Below are positions 41,907-52,082 of a stretch of DNA of 64,000 nt, piece after piece. The stretch is from NCBI RefSeq assembly GCF_035222275.1, contig NC_085881.1:2356001-2420000 (forward strand). The letters run 5' to 3'. A model generated the notes under the pieces. The model did no database searches. It was given only the letters and a program-made list of their open reading frames with translations, and was not told where the DNA came from. The position numbers and the translations under genes were made by a program. Position 1 is the stretch's first letter, and each line of letters opens with the position of its first letter. This DNA comes from Podospora bellae-mahoneyi (Eukaryota; Ascomycota; Sordariomycetes; Sordariales; Podosporaceae).

Positions 41907-44075
41907 CCACTTCTCTCTACTCGGCCTGGATAGGCTGAGAAATGGTGGCATGTTTTTGCCTTTTTACAGGAGGCCCCCGCTGGTGTCCAGTCTGAAGCAC
42001 TCGTATATGCCTTCATCCAAAAGAACAGTGTGTTGCGCAGGTTGTGCCTCGAACAAAGTGATCCAACAATTGGCTGCAGTATTGCTGGATTGTGGCAGTC
42101 AGGGGACATTTTGAAGGCTCCGCCTCATGCAAAGAGTCCCTCACAGACCAAGCCATGCAGCCTCGTCAATATCCAGGCATAACATTCCTGGAAAAGGGTG
42201 AGATTTTGGACAGCTTTGCGTTAGCTAAGAAATGGCACTTGGCGAATATTGTACTCGAGAGGCACCTGAATGGTCTGGCCCTTTTGGAGGTCGTTTCTTC
42301 TCCCGCCAACATGGATCTCGGGTCTGGTCGAGGGCAGTGTCATGCACGACGTTCCCACAGCCTCCTTTTCATAGGTGCTGGGTAACAGGTTGGTTTTGCG
42401 CAAACCTATGGTGTTTTCTGACATTGAGATCGGAGATATCGATACGATGATTTGTGATCCATACATGACCAGAGTATAGGCAGGATGTATCGAATGAGGT
42501 TCTTAACATGTTGGGGGTGAGTCGTGGGCTTCATATTCATCTATCCTTTTGGGTATCTCGACTTTCTGCGAGCAGTATGCGAGGCTATGTAAGACTGTCT
42601 GAGGTATCCGTTACATTTCGGCCCGGAGTCGACCGACCGACCGACCTGTCGTGGGATTCCGATGTGGCCAGGTTGCTATGCCATCAACGACCGCGCAGGT
42701 CAACATCTGCTGGTATCCATATGGGGAAAGCTCTGGGAGAAAATATAAAGTCCGTAGAGCCTCACAGAAAGCCTACACTATCAGCCACCTCCGCACCTGC
42801 ACATTATGGTGGTTTGGCGTGGCTTCTGTCGCTGCCGATGTTTTCTGGAAGTGTAAGAGAACGATATGTGATTCCCAAAGAGGCTTAGTGTCGTAGGGCT
42901 TAGCTGGTCGTGGGACCCTCGTGAAAATGACCTGAGTTGGTGAAGGCGAGACTTGGCGGTTAATGAGCTCAATATCTTGCTAGGATCTAGGATAGACCAA
43001 AGTCCCAGAAAGATGAAGTTTGAGATGGTGCTGGAGCCATGGCTTCCCTGGAGTTGTTCTCTATCAAGGTGTTGGGGGCGGTTGACGAAGGAGGCCTGGT
43101 TTGGAGCGTTGAAACGACCGTCATGTTGGATGTGGCTGGAACATGGCAACCAGCCGATCCGTGGTGATTGGTCCTGTGAGATGACGGATGTGCAGTTGCA
43201 TGCATCAGGCAAGCATCTCGATGCATAACCACGGCAGGAACACGATAGACAAAGTCGTGTAAGATCATTCGCTGACCACACATGAGAGGATCGTGAGGCA
43301 TCTTCTCATGAGATTCACCCATCGTTGTCATTGTCGTCGGTCGGGCCAGAACATGAGCGCGAGAAGCGCCAAGTGGGGTTACCATTATGTCAAGAGATCC
43401 CTAGGGGTCCGTGCAGGGGCACTGAGGGGCAGAGCCCAGAAGCTGTGCGGCGGAGGGGTGATGTGATAAACGATGTCATCTCGCAGAACATTCGAACGCC
43501 CCTTTCAACCGGCCGTTAGACAGTCTGATGTTGTCTTTCGACGGTGCCGCAGACACTTGTTTGTAGCCTCTTGGGCTTGATGGGCTCTGGGAAAGTCCAC
43601 ATCATCAGGCGCCTGTAAGGTAATGTAAACGCTTGTAAAACGGTCTCTCAGAACCAATAAATATCGTGATTCCGGCCTCCGGGTCCCCATTGCGCAGGCC
43701 GCCCCTGCCCAAATCCATCTCCCTTACTGGCGGCCACACGCTGCAACCAAGGAATACTGCAGCTGGACTGCAGCACCTACCAACCACCACCAGAGGCCCC
43801 CCCACTTGGTCTTTGCCGTAGCTGTTTGTTTCTCTTCCGCTATTTCCTCCCCGTCCCGATTCTCAATAGCTTCTACTCTTGTCTACTTGCTCATAGCTTG
43901 CCCAAACACACCCCAACCTCACTTTGTCCAGCTTGAGTCTGTCAAGCGCCCCTTGTACACGCACAACCAAACCCACCACTCCATCTACCCCGCCTTACGA
44001 TGCATTTACACTAGGGTCAAGCCCGAACCACCCCGCTGGACCATAGCACCGATACACTCTGAACAAAACGCAAGC
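41907..44075. other. 2.2 kb without a supported gene
   Basis: Frames of 60-166 codons on both strands (longest 42781-43281 minus) have no family features. A short (CGAC)n run lies at about 42626-42642. The last 270 bases are in phase with the following gene but lack an ATG and read like a pyrimidine-rich leader. No terminal repeat or transposon protein was recognised. Confidence 0.45.
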
Positions 44076-47000
44076 ATGGGCGATAGGAACATCGAAACTC
44101 TCCTCAAGACCGGGTCATGGACCATCCCTTCGCGCTCAAGAAGCCCGCATCCGTATGTATATCAGGAGACCTTGGAAGCTCATGTCTCTAACGAGAACAG
44201 TGACCGTCGTCCCTATGAAGACGATCAGTCGTCGAGGTCAAACAACTATTCATCGTCTAGAGATTACAGCGATAGGCCGACCAGAGAGTACAGCGATAGG
44301 CCGACCAGAGAGTACAGCGATAGACCAGCCAAGCCTTACCACGATGAACCGCCCAAAACATACAACGATGGTCCAACTCGATCATACAACGATATCCCCG
44401 CGAGATACCGAGAGACACCGTCTTACTACAGCGATGTACGACCGCAATCAAATATCAGCGTCCCCAAGAGCAAAAGAGCACCCCGCCCACTTGTCGAAGA
44501 GGAGCATGAGTCACTAGCGAAGGAGTCAGCAGAGTCTCTGGCCGGCGTAGTGTCTGAGGAGGAACCCCCATACCGCGGTGAAGTTGATCAACAGCCTCTC
44601 TTGCTCCCGGTTCACGAGCACAACCCCGAGAGACGATTTGTGATTATTCCTGGAGCCGGGGAAGATGGGTCCGCAGCCGAAGATGAGCACTATGAGGCCA
44701 ACACTTGTCGGAAATATGTCATCGTTCCACCAAACGAAGAGGGAAAGGACAAGAAGGAAAGCAAAGATGACAAGGGGGACAGGAAACCTGCCGAGCTACC
44801 CAGACGAAAGAGCCACCAAGATCTGCCCCGTCTGGATACTCACCTCGACGAGCGTGACCATGATCCGACCGCTCGAGTTCGCCGGTCAAACAGTAGACAT
44901 GATAGGGAGAAACCAGTTATTGACCAGGACTCTCGGGACCGCCCCAGCGACCGAGACGAACGAAGCGCGAGACCCGGGCCACCACGGGATGATGAGCTCC
45001 TGACGCCTGCCGTCAAGTATTCCAACAGTGCAAGGCGGGACCGGGAATATCGGGCTTATGACACTGGAAAAAGCCCAGCATCTGCCCGAAGTCCCTCTAC
45101 CAGAGGTGACCGGGTCGATCCGAGAACTACATCTGGCAACCGAGGATCATCAACTCGACTAGATCCTGGTTATCTCCCTAGCGCCGGAGGTCATAAGAGA
45201 GCATCCTCCACTGTCAGCGGACCCCCCCGTGATGACCGAACTCGAGACAGGCCGCGGTCGATGGTCTACCCTATTGGAAATTTTGAAGGCTTTGATGACG
45301 GCGGTGCTGATGACATCATGTCGTTCATGGCGCCCGGTATCAACTTTGATCCATCACGGAAGAAACCCGAGACCTCACCCCAAAGAGGGCCTCAAAGTTC
45401 TCAACATCGCAACCACCGTGCCGGGGAAGGCATGCCAATCCCTCAAGCTTATGTTGCACGCCATGGCCGTTCCAACACTCGCGAGAGGAATGACTATTCT
45501 AGTGATGATAGCCACCGTGGACGTCGGCAACCCCGGGGAGAACGGCCATATCCAACACATTCGTCGATGGAGCCGGAGTATCCTCCAGAGATGGTTTCAC
45601 CTGAGCAAGCCAGAGCACCGAAGCCAAGGACCGGCTCGCCCTTGCCTTTCCCCACTGATGATTCACCAGACCCTAGTCCGCAACACGCAACTTTCCCAAG
45701 ACACACCCGAGGCAGGTCGGATTACCGCTCAAACTCGCCCTCGCCGCCCAGACGGAGAGGTACGGGGCATGGCCGAGATGCCAGCATGAGCACCTCTTCC
45801 CAGCCCGGATCGATGGCAGGCTCTCTTGGAAGGACCAACGGGTTGGATAGCAGAAGACCGCAGGCCAAGAACCCAGCAATCGGTATTCTGCGACAAGAAT
45901 CGTCTCTTGATCCCAAATCACCAGTGATGTATTGGCAAAAGGGCCGTTTTGATCCTCTTGATGAGACTTCCAGCCCGGCCGCCCAGGTCATTTCCGTTCG
46001 CCGGTATCTGGAGGACGCAGGCAAGGGGTTACTTCCTCAGTTACCAACCTGCCACTTCCAGAACCCCACCTCGCCGTACAAAGCATCCGAAGCCGGGCAG
46101 TGGATGACGCTCCAACGCGCAGAGAACTTTATCATCTGTCCCGACTGCTACAAAGATGTCTTTGCCAATTCTACATACCAACATCTGTTCCTCCCTGCCC
46201 CGCCACCCCAGCAGCCTGTATCGTGCGACTTTGGTAGTCACTTCTGGTACCGTATCGCCTTTATCCTCTCGTTGAAACACAGCCATACGGACCTTCGCCT
46301 GTTGCAAGCTGCCTCCCTGGTCGCTGCTCGGCATCAGCCCTGCGCTGGAGGTGTACGAGCCACGAGAATCTGGTACGGCATTCTGTCGCCCAACTCGCGA
46401 CATCCGCGCCCCATCCCGGGGTTCGAAGTCTGCTCTTCGTGCGCCAAAACCTGCGAGGCCTTGCTGCCCAACTTGGCAGGGGTGTTTGTCCCATTGGATA
46501 ACAATGAGCCGATGAAGGGCACATGTGAAATGCATTACTCTCCCGATAGAAAACGGTTCATGGATCTGTGGGACCATCTGGAGGGGGTGAGCGATCAGGC
46601 TGTCAAGATGATGATGGCGCCGGACTTGGTGCTGTTGGCGGACAAGGTACGGGATACGGTTCACTATGAGGAGTGCAAGAGGAACACGCCGTTGAGAAAT
46701 AAGAAATGGTTCATGATGGAGAGACTGCCGGAGATGACGGTTTGTGGGGAGTGTTTTTGGGAGGTGGTGGTGCCGTTGCTGGAGCTGGACAGACAGGATG
46801 GAGGGGATGTGAAGGGGGAGATCCCGAGGAACTTTTACAAGCACATGCAGAGGGTGGAGGGGCTGGCGAGTTGTCAGTTGTATAGTGAGAGGATGAGGAA
46901 TGTGTTTAGGCTGGCGGCGGAGCGTGCGGATTGGAGGTTTTTGGAGAAGGAGGTGTTGGAGAGGATGAGGGCGATTGTGGAGATTGAAAAGAGGTACAAG

Positions 47001-47093
47001 GTGTTGATGGAGATGAAGAGGGAGGGGGCGGATGAGGAGATGGTGGAGGGGGAGGTGCAGGAGTTGATTAGGAAGTTGAAGGTTGTAGAGTAG
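44076..47093 (+). CDS. Large protein with repeats and CxxC pairs, unknown function
   Basis: A 1005-aa single-exon gene; the ATG at 44076 follows AAGC and is the first in the frame, which is open back to 43806. Residues 60-115 hold tandem octapeptides of the form YSDRPTRE, degenerating to YHDEPPKT, YNDGPTRS and YNDIPARY. Residues 115-620 are charged, Arg/Asp/Ser/Pro-rich and probably disordered. The C-terminal 370 residues look folded: CPDC near 688, HFWYRIAFILSLKHSH, CSSC near 786, SPDRKRFMDLWDHL, CGEC near 890, and a helical end VLERMRAIVEIEKRYKVLMEMK. Three CxxC pairs plus nearby Cys and His suggest zinc sites. I do not recognise the family. No membrane segment or signal peptide is seen. 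Confidence 0.8.
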   Translation: MGDRNIETLLKTGSWTIPSRSRSPHPYVYQETLEAHVSNENSDRRPYEDDQSSRSNNYSSSRDYSDRPTREYSDRPTREYSDRPAKPYHDEPPKTYNDGPTRSYNDIPARYRETPSYYSDVRPQSNISVPKSKRAPRPLVEEEHESLAKESAESLAGVVSEEEPPYRGEVDQQPLLLPVHEHNPERRFVIIPGAGEDGSAAEDEHYEANTCRKYVIVPPNEEGKDKKESKDDKGDRKPAELPRRKSHQDLPRLDTHLDERDHDPTARVRRSNSRHDREKPVIDQDSRDRPSDRDERSARPGPPRDDELLTPAVKYSNSARRDREYRAYDTGKSPASARSPSTRGDRVDPRTTSGNRGSSTRLDPGYLPSAGGHKRASSTVSGPPRDDRTRDRPRSMVYPIGNFEGFDDGGADDIMSFMAPGINFDPSRKKPETSPQRGPQSSQHRNHRAGEGMPIPQAYVARHGRSNTRERNDYSSDDSHRGRRQPRGERPYPTHSSMEPEYPPEMVSPEQARAPKPRTGSPLPFPTDDSPDPSPQHATFPRHTRGRSDYRSNSPSPPRRRGTGHGRDASMSTSSQPGSMAGSLGRTNGLDSRRPQAKNPAIGILRQESSLDPKSPVMYWQKGRFDPLDETSSPAAQVISVRRYLEDAGKGLLPQLPTCHFQNPTSPYKASEAGQWMTLQRAENFIICPDCYKDVFANSTYQHLFLPAPPPQQPVSCDFGSHFWYRIAFILSLKHSHTDLRLLQAASLVAARHQPCAGGVRATRIWYGILSPNSRHPRPIPGFEVCSSCAKTCEALLPNLAGVFVPLDNNEPMKGTCEMHYSPDRKRFMDLWDHLEGVSDQAVKMMMAPDLVLLADKVRDTVHYEECKRNTPLRNKKWFMMERLPEMTVCGECFWEVVVPLLELDRQDGGDVKGEIPRNFYKHMQRVEGLASCQLYSERMRNVFRLAAERADWRFLEKEVLERMRAIVEIEKRYKVLMEMKREGADEEMVEGEVQELIRKLKVVE
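44262..44410 (+). repeat. 24-bp coding tandem repeat
   Basis: About six copies, the first three nearly identical (units around TACAGCGATAGGCCGACC), encode the YSDRPTRE octapeptide series. Later copies diverge at the DNA level but keep the Y-x-D-x-P pattern. Confidence 0.85.
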
Positions 47094-47630
47094 AGGAATG
47101 GTTTCTTTTGTGAATATTTTGTTCGAAGACATAGAGCAGGCAAGATACCAGATATGTTTACGTTTGAGAGATAGTTTACAGAGTTAGGAGAAAGACAGAA
47201 GAGAGACCACCCCTAACGCTGCCAATGTTTTTCATCGATGGTGAATTGATGGCGGTTGATGCTGATTTAGGAAGTTTGATGATGATGAAAGTGAGGACGG
47301 TGCTGCCGGCTGTCTGCCAGCCGAGTTGCCAGCTGGGCTCAGGTGGACCCCACCACCCTTTCGGCCTAGCGCAGATTAGGGCCAGTGGGTTGTGCACTGG
47401 CGACCCCACGGGCACACGCTCTGCGAAATATTGCAAAATTTCAATTGGAGCTGCAGCTTGGTCCCGACTTTTTCGAACTTCAACAACCAGCCCACCGACC
47501 AGGTAAGCAAACGCCCTTCCTCCTGTCCAGCCCGACGAGAAATTGCGGAAGCTCTCCCAAAATCAACATCCAACTGATTCGAACCCAAAACTAACAGCCT
47601 CTTTCGACACTTGTCCCAGCACCGGACAAG
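47094..47630. other. RPL4 promoter and leader with a probable 5' UTR intron
   Basis: After the 3' flank of the large gene comes a ribosomal-protein-type promoter. In the leader, GTAAGC at 47503, CTAAC at about 47591 and TCCCAG ending at 47619 define a likely 117-nt intron just before the ATG at 47631. Confidence 0.5.
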
Positions 47631-48971
47631 ATGGCCTCCAGACCGACTGTCACCGTTCTCGGCGCCGATGGCAAGGCCACCGGCGCCACTGAGGTCCTCC
47701 CCAAGGTCTTCAGCGCCCCTATCCGCCCGGATATCGTCAAGCACGTCCACACCGGCATGGCCAAGAACAAGAGACAGCCCTACTCCGTCTCCGAGAAGGC
47801 TGGTCACCAGACCTCTGCCGAGTCTTGGGGCACTGGTGAGTCGAATTCTTTATGGGTTGTGGGAATCGGGGGAGCACGAGAGAGAGGGGGGAAGGAAATA
47901 TGGGGTTGGGCGGTCGATGGAGACGAGAAAACGAGGAACACCATGCGAGACGAAAACGAGAGGGAGGGGGGGGAGGGGGAATATCGTCAAAAAGTTTGGT
48001 GTGGAATGCTGATTGAGGATGAAATCTAGGTCGCGCTGTCGCCCGTATCCCCCGTGTCTCCGGCGGTGGTACTCACCGTGCCGGTCAGGCCGCCTTCGGT
48101 AACATGTGCCGTTCCGGCCGCATGTTCGCCCCTACCAAGATCTGGCGCAAGTGGCACGTCAAGGTCAACCAGGGCCAGAAGTATGTGATGTCGAAATTCC
48201 GGGGAGATATGGGACGTTGGGTTTCTAACAGGTTTTGACAGGCGTTTCGCTACCGCTTCCGCTCTTGCTGCCTCTGCCGTCGCTCCTCTCCTGATGGCCC
48301 GTGGCCACCAGGTCTCTACCGTTCCCGAGGTTCCCCTCGTCATCGACTCCGCCGCTTTCGGTGTTGCCTCCAAGACTGCCGCTGCCGTCGGTCTCCTCAA
48401 GGCTGTCGGTGCCGGTCCCGAGCTCGAGAAGGTCAAGGCTTCCAAGAAGCTCCGTGCCGGTAAGGGTAAGCTCAGAGGCCGCCGCCACCGCCAGCGCCGT
48501 GGTCCTCTTGTCGTCTACTCTCCCAGCACCGACGGCAAGGAGCTCGTCCAGGGCTTCCGCAACATCCCCGGTGTCGAGACCAGCCCCGTCGATGCCCTCA
48601 ACCTCCTCCAGCTCGCCCCCGGTGGCCACCTCGGCCGCTTCGTCATCTGGACTTCCGCCGCCATCAAGGAGCTTGATGCCGTCTACGAGTCCAAGAAGGG
48701 CTTCTTCCTCCCCTCCAATGTTGTCGCCAACGCCGACCTTACCCGTCTCATCAACTCTTCCGAAATCCAGTCAGTCCTCCGCGCCCCCAAGGGTGAGGCC
48801 AAGACCAAGCGTGGCCACGTCCTCAAGAAGAACCCTCTGCGCAACAAGCAGGTTCAGCTCCGCCTTAACCCCTATGCCGCCACCTTTGCCAGGGAGAAGC
48901 TCGGCGAGGTCAAGGAGGAGGGCAAGCCTGTTCGCGTCAAGGCTGACTTCCTCGGTCAGCTCAAGGAGTAA
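47631..48971 (+). CDS. rpl4: 60S ribosomal protein L4 (uL4)
   Basis: A 361-aa large-subunit protein whose long loop lines the peptide exit tunnel. Three exons: 47631-47835, 48030-48180 and 48242-48971. Introns are 194 nt (GTGAGT..TCTAG) and 61 nt (GTATGT..GACAG). Joined motifs are [72 protein letters not shown]-like sequence (here [17 protein letters not shown]), [17 protein letters not shown] and [14 protein letters not shown]. Codon use is strongly biased to C-ending codons, unlike its neighbours, as expected for a highly expressed gene. A 5' UTR intron is likely. Confidence 0.97.
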
Positions 48972-49488
48972 GCTGCTGGTGGAGTGGAAAAGGGAAAAGA
49001 GCGACTGGTTGTGGGTACTTTTATCGGCGTAACGGATAATGGCATCTACGCGTCACATCAATGAATTCTGATACCAGATTTTGGCCAGGTGGCTGTTGTG
49101 ATTAGTGACGTGTGACCATGCATGATGATTTTCAGCGTAGCAATAAGACTTTGTCTGAGCCTCACGATATGCCTGTCCAGAGTTTTGATTGTTATTTTGT
49201 GTTGTACGTCTTTGGGGATTTTGCAAATATCCAGTTCATCCGACAGCCGTCAAAATGCCCTCAAAAGGAGCCAAATCCAGTAATGAACAATTACCAGGCA
49301 GGTACTTTGATATCCGTTTCGAGGTTATATGTGCTTGATTATGTCCGTTCCTTGTCTACGCTAGATATCGTATACCCTGACTGTATGTACCTTGTCTCCA
49401 TGTGTAAGGTATGTTTGTGTATCGCTCGAAGAATATATATACGTTTCTTGAACCCCCTTCCCGTTTCCCAGCCTTTGTTTTTTCCATT
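48972..49488. other. Convergent 3' flanks of RPL4 and the phosphatase gene
   Basis: 517 bases, rather AT-rich. The frame 49112-49516 plus (134 codons) has no domain and overlaps the phosphatase tail. No RNA gene is seen. Confidence 0.45.
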
Positions 49489-50844
49489 TCAAATCCCCAC
49501 CTCCTTCCCCATCTGAACCACCATCACGTCCCCCTCCTCCAAATCCGACGACGACGCCGAGGGTGAAACTGGTGATATCCCCACGTCCTTTTCTTTTGCA
49601 TCATTATCATCCTCCCCCCGGCAGAGTAGGATCTCCCTCAACCGCTCCCGCTTCTGCTCCCCGAACCCGATGGCATCCAGGTACCCGTCCACGCCCCCGT
49701 AGGTTGCGTCCAGCCAGGAGATCACCGACGATACCATGGCTTGGTCTGTCTCGGCGAACGAGTCGGGGAGGCCGACCTCGCGGACCTCGGCGAGGCGGAT
49801 GGAGCGGATGCGGGGGGAGGTAGAGTTTGTGAGGTGGTAGTCGTGGCTTATGGCTTGGACTGGGGTGCGGAGGATGAGGAGGATGAGGAGGGTCAGGAGG
49901 CCGGTGCGGTCTTTTCCTTGGGTGCAATGGATTATTTTGGGATGGCCGGAGAGACAGGAGGAGAGGCAGAGGGAGATGGAGGGGGAGGAGTGGGAGAGGG
50001 TGTTGAGGGAGAGGGAGGGGAGGCCTAGCGGGCCGAGGGCGTGGGTTGAGATTAGGGAGATGGCGTGGGGGCGGGAGAGGGGGTAGAGGAGGAGGAATTT
50101 ACTGGGTTCTCTTGTCAGTTACCGGGGGGGCGGTATAGAGAGGTTGAAATGATAGGATGGATGAAACGTGAAGATGAGGCTGGTTTTGAGGTCTTGATGG
50201 TGGAATAGGTTGGGGTAATAGAAAGGGTGTCTTACAAGATGTTGAACCAGGATAGTTGCGAGAGGAGGAAGAGCTCGAAGCGGCGGGAGGGGAGGATGAT
50301 GCGGGTGTAGGTGATGCCGGGGATTTTGAGGGGGAGGTTCTTTTGGAGGAATTTGTGCTTTTCTTGGGCGTTGAGGTGCTCGGTTCTGTGGGGAGGTTAG
50401 TATGAGATTAGAGGAGAGACATACAACAGCATTATGTGGAAAGCAGTCTGTCTAGGTATACATGACCCAAGACATTGGCAATGTGACCAGTGTAACATGA
50501 ACAAAAAGTACATTCAGAGTTCATGATCAGAAGAAATGATAGTAAATAGGGGCAGTACTTTGACCGGAGATCAATCACCGATTTGATACCATAGACCTCT
50601 GTGAGACGGATCCTGTCTTTGTACGAAGCATCGTCCAATTTTGCCGACCGGAAAAGAATGCCTTCTTTGAGTACTCTATGGAATCAATGTTAATCACACT
50701 GCATCTACACGACTTGTAAGAATGTGGACATCTCTACTTCTTCCCCAGAAATGCATTCACCGTCTTGCCGACATCACGAAAGTTGATAATGCCGTCAAAC
50801 TCATTGTACTCGGTGTCCTCGAGTTCGGACCATGTATCAAGCAT
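49489..50844 (-). CDS. Tyrosine phosphatase (Y_phosphatase3/PTP family)
   Basis: A 328-aa protein-tyrosine or phosphoinositide phosphatase of the fungal/bacterial Y_phosphatase3 type. Four exons: 50844-50738, 50675-50559, 50385-50236 and 50101-49489. Introns are 62, 173 and 134 nt. The start reads MLDTWSELEDTEYNEFDGIINFRDVGKTVN, where INFRDVG is the family entry motif. LFRSAKLDDA and YGIKSVIDLRS follow. The active-site P-loop HCTQGKDRTG has Cys at about 184 and Arg at about 190, with the Lys-Asp in the loop typical of this group. EVREVGLPDSF and YGGVDGYLDAIGF match the C-terminal helices. The last 45 residues are acidic and variable. It is divergent from EIS1. Confidence 0.9.
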
Positions 50845-52082
50845 GGTGATATGCCCAGGGCTTGGAGGAGGCAAAGCTTAACACGCGATTGGCTAGGTGG
50901 GGAGTCGATGCTCTGGGCGGTCATGTGAAGGCTGCTTGATGGCTTGGAGCTTGTGGTGGACAAGTGGTGAGCTGTTTTGCTCGATCACGAGTCAAGGGTT
51001 TCGAGGCGGCGCACAGACGACGTTTCGTGATCGCCAATGGTGAGTGAGCCCGGCGGAGTGGATAGCAGGGGTGAATTTCAGCGGGGTTTTGGCGTAGGGC
51101 GGGGTTGAGGATGTGAGTGCATCACGACACACATCACGGGTTTTTGGAAGACAGAAGAGAGGCAGAGAGATTTTGAAAGTGTACTTGTCATTGTGGCATT
51201 TGCTACTTCGTATTTCCTTATTTCCGGGGAGGGAGGTAGGCAACTTTGGGATAGGCGAGAATGGGTGTCACCGGAAATGCTATGTGGTATTATGTCTCCC
51301 AGTACTACCGCCTGCACCAGTGGTTGTTCGGTTCTTCAGACATCTCAAAGTACATAGAACAGGCTGATGTCGATAGATGAAACAGAGGGGACCTACAGGT
51401 ATTTGAACGATGTGTGGCTTTCTCAATGCCAAGCCACCCATGGCCTGTGCAGCAGCTGATGGTTGCTGTGGCGGCGCTGGGCCGGGATCCCAAGCCACCT
51501 GAACTCAGCTGCTTTTGGCACTCGCAGCGGGTCAACTGCAGGGTTGCACTGCAGCTGTCGACGGTGTGAGAGGGCGAGCTGCTGATGAGGGCGATGACGT
51601 CGGCCAGGCTAGATGACGATGCTTTGTCCAGTAAGCCGCCGGACGGCCAACAGTCTGGAGATGAACGCCGTCTTATCTCTTGGAACACAAGCCCTCATAG
51701 CCTAGAACTGGGTCCAGCTCCATTTCCTTTTGCCCAACATCAGACCAGCTCTGCCGGCCCTTATGATTGCGCTCATCAGACAATCCAATACAAACGCTGA
51801 GACCGACCTATCCGACCAGGCTGTCTATCAATCTATTGCCTACCTATTCTCACCACCGAGCTGGCTACCCCATCTCACCGATCACCTGCATCTTTTGTTG
51901 TGTCTGGAATATTGAATTTTGGCTACAGCACAACTCACTGCCTACGTAAAGTCGCAAATCATCTCCGCCATCTGCCTGAACTGGGACTTTGGGCTTTTCT
52001 TGTGCAACTTCGTTTTCCCACTCACGAATCTCAATCAATTGCGCAACCTTCATACCTAAACATTCACAACATACATAGCGCA
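50845..52082. other. 1.2 kb divergent promoter of the phosphatase and EIS1
   Basis: No gene-like frame stands out; the longest (51305-51688 minus) has no features. The 300 bases before EIS1 are rich in CT and TATC motifs. No TATA box is clear. Confidence 0.45.

Noticed and set aside
42781-43281. 166-codon minus-strand frame in the tRNA-proximal gap
   Set aside because: No recognisable motif, several other frames open over the same DNA.
47836-48029. Possible intronic snoRNA in RPL4
   Set aside because: No convincing pair of C and D boxes or H/ACA hairpins by eye.
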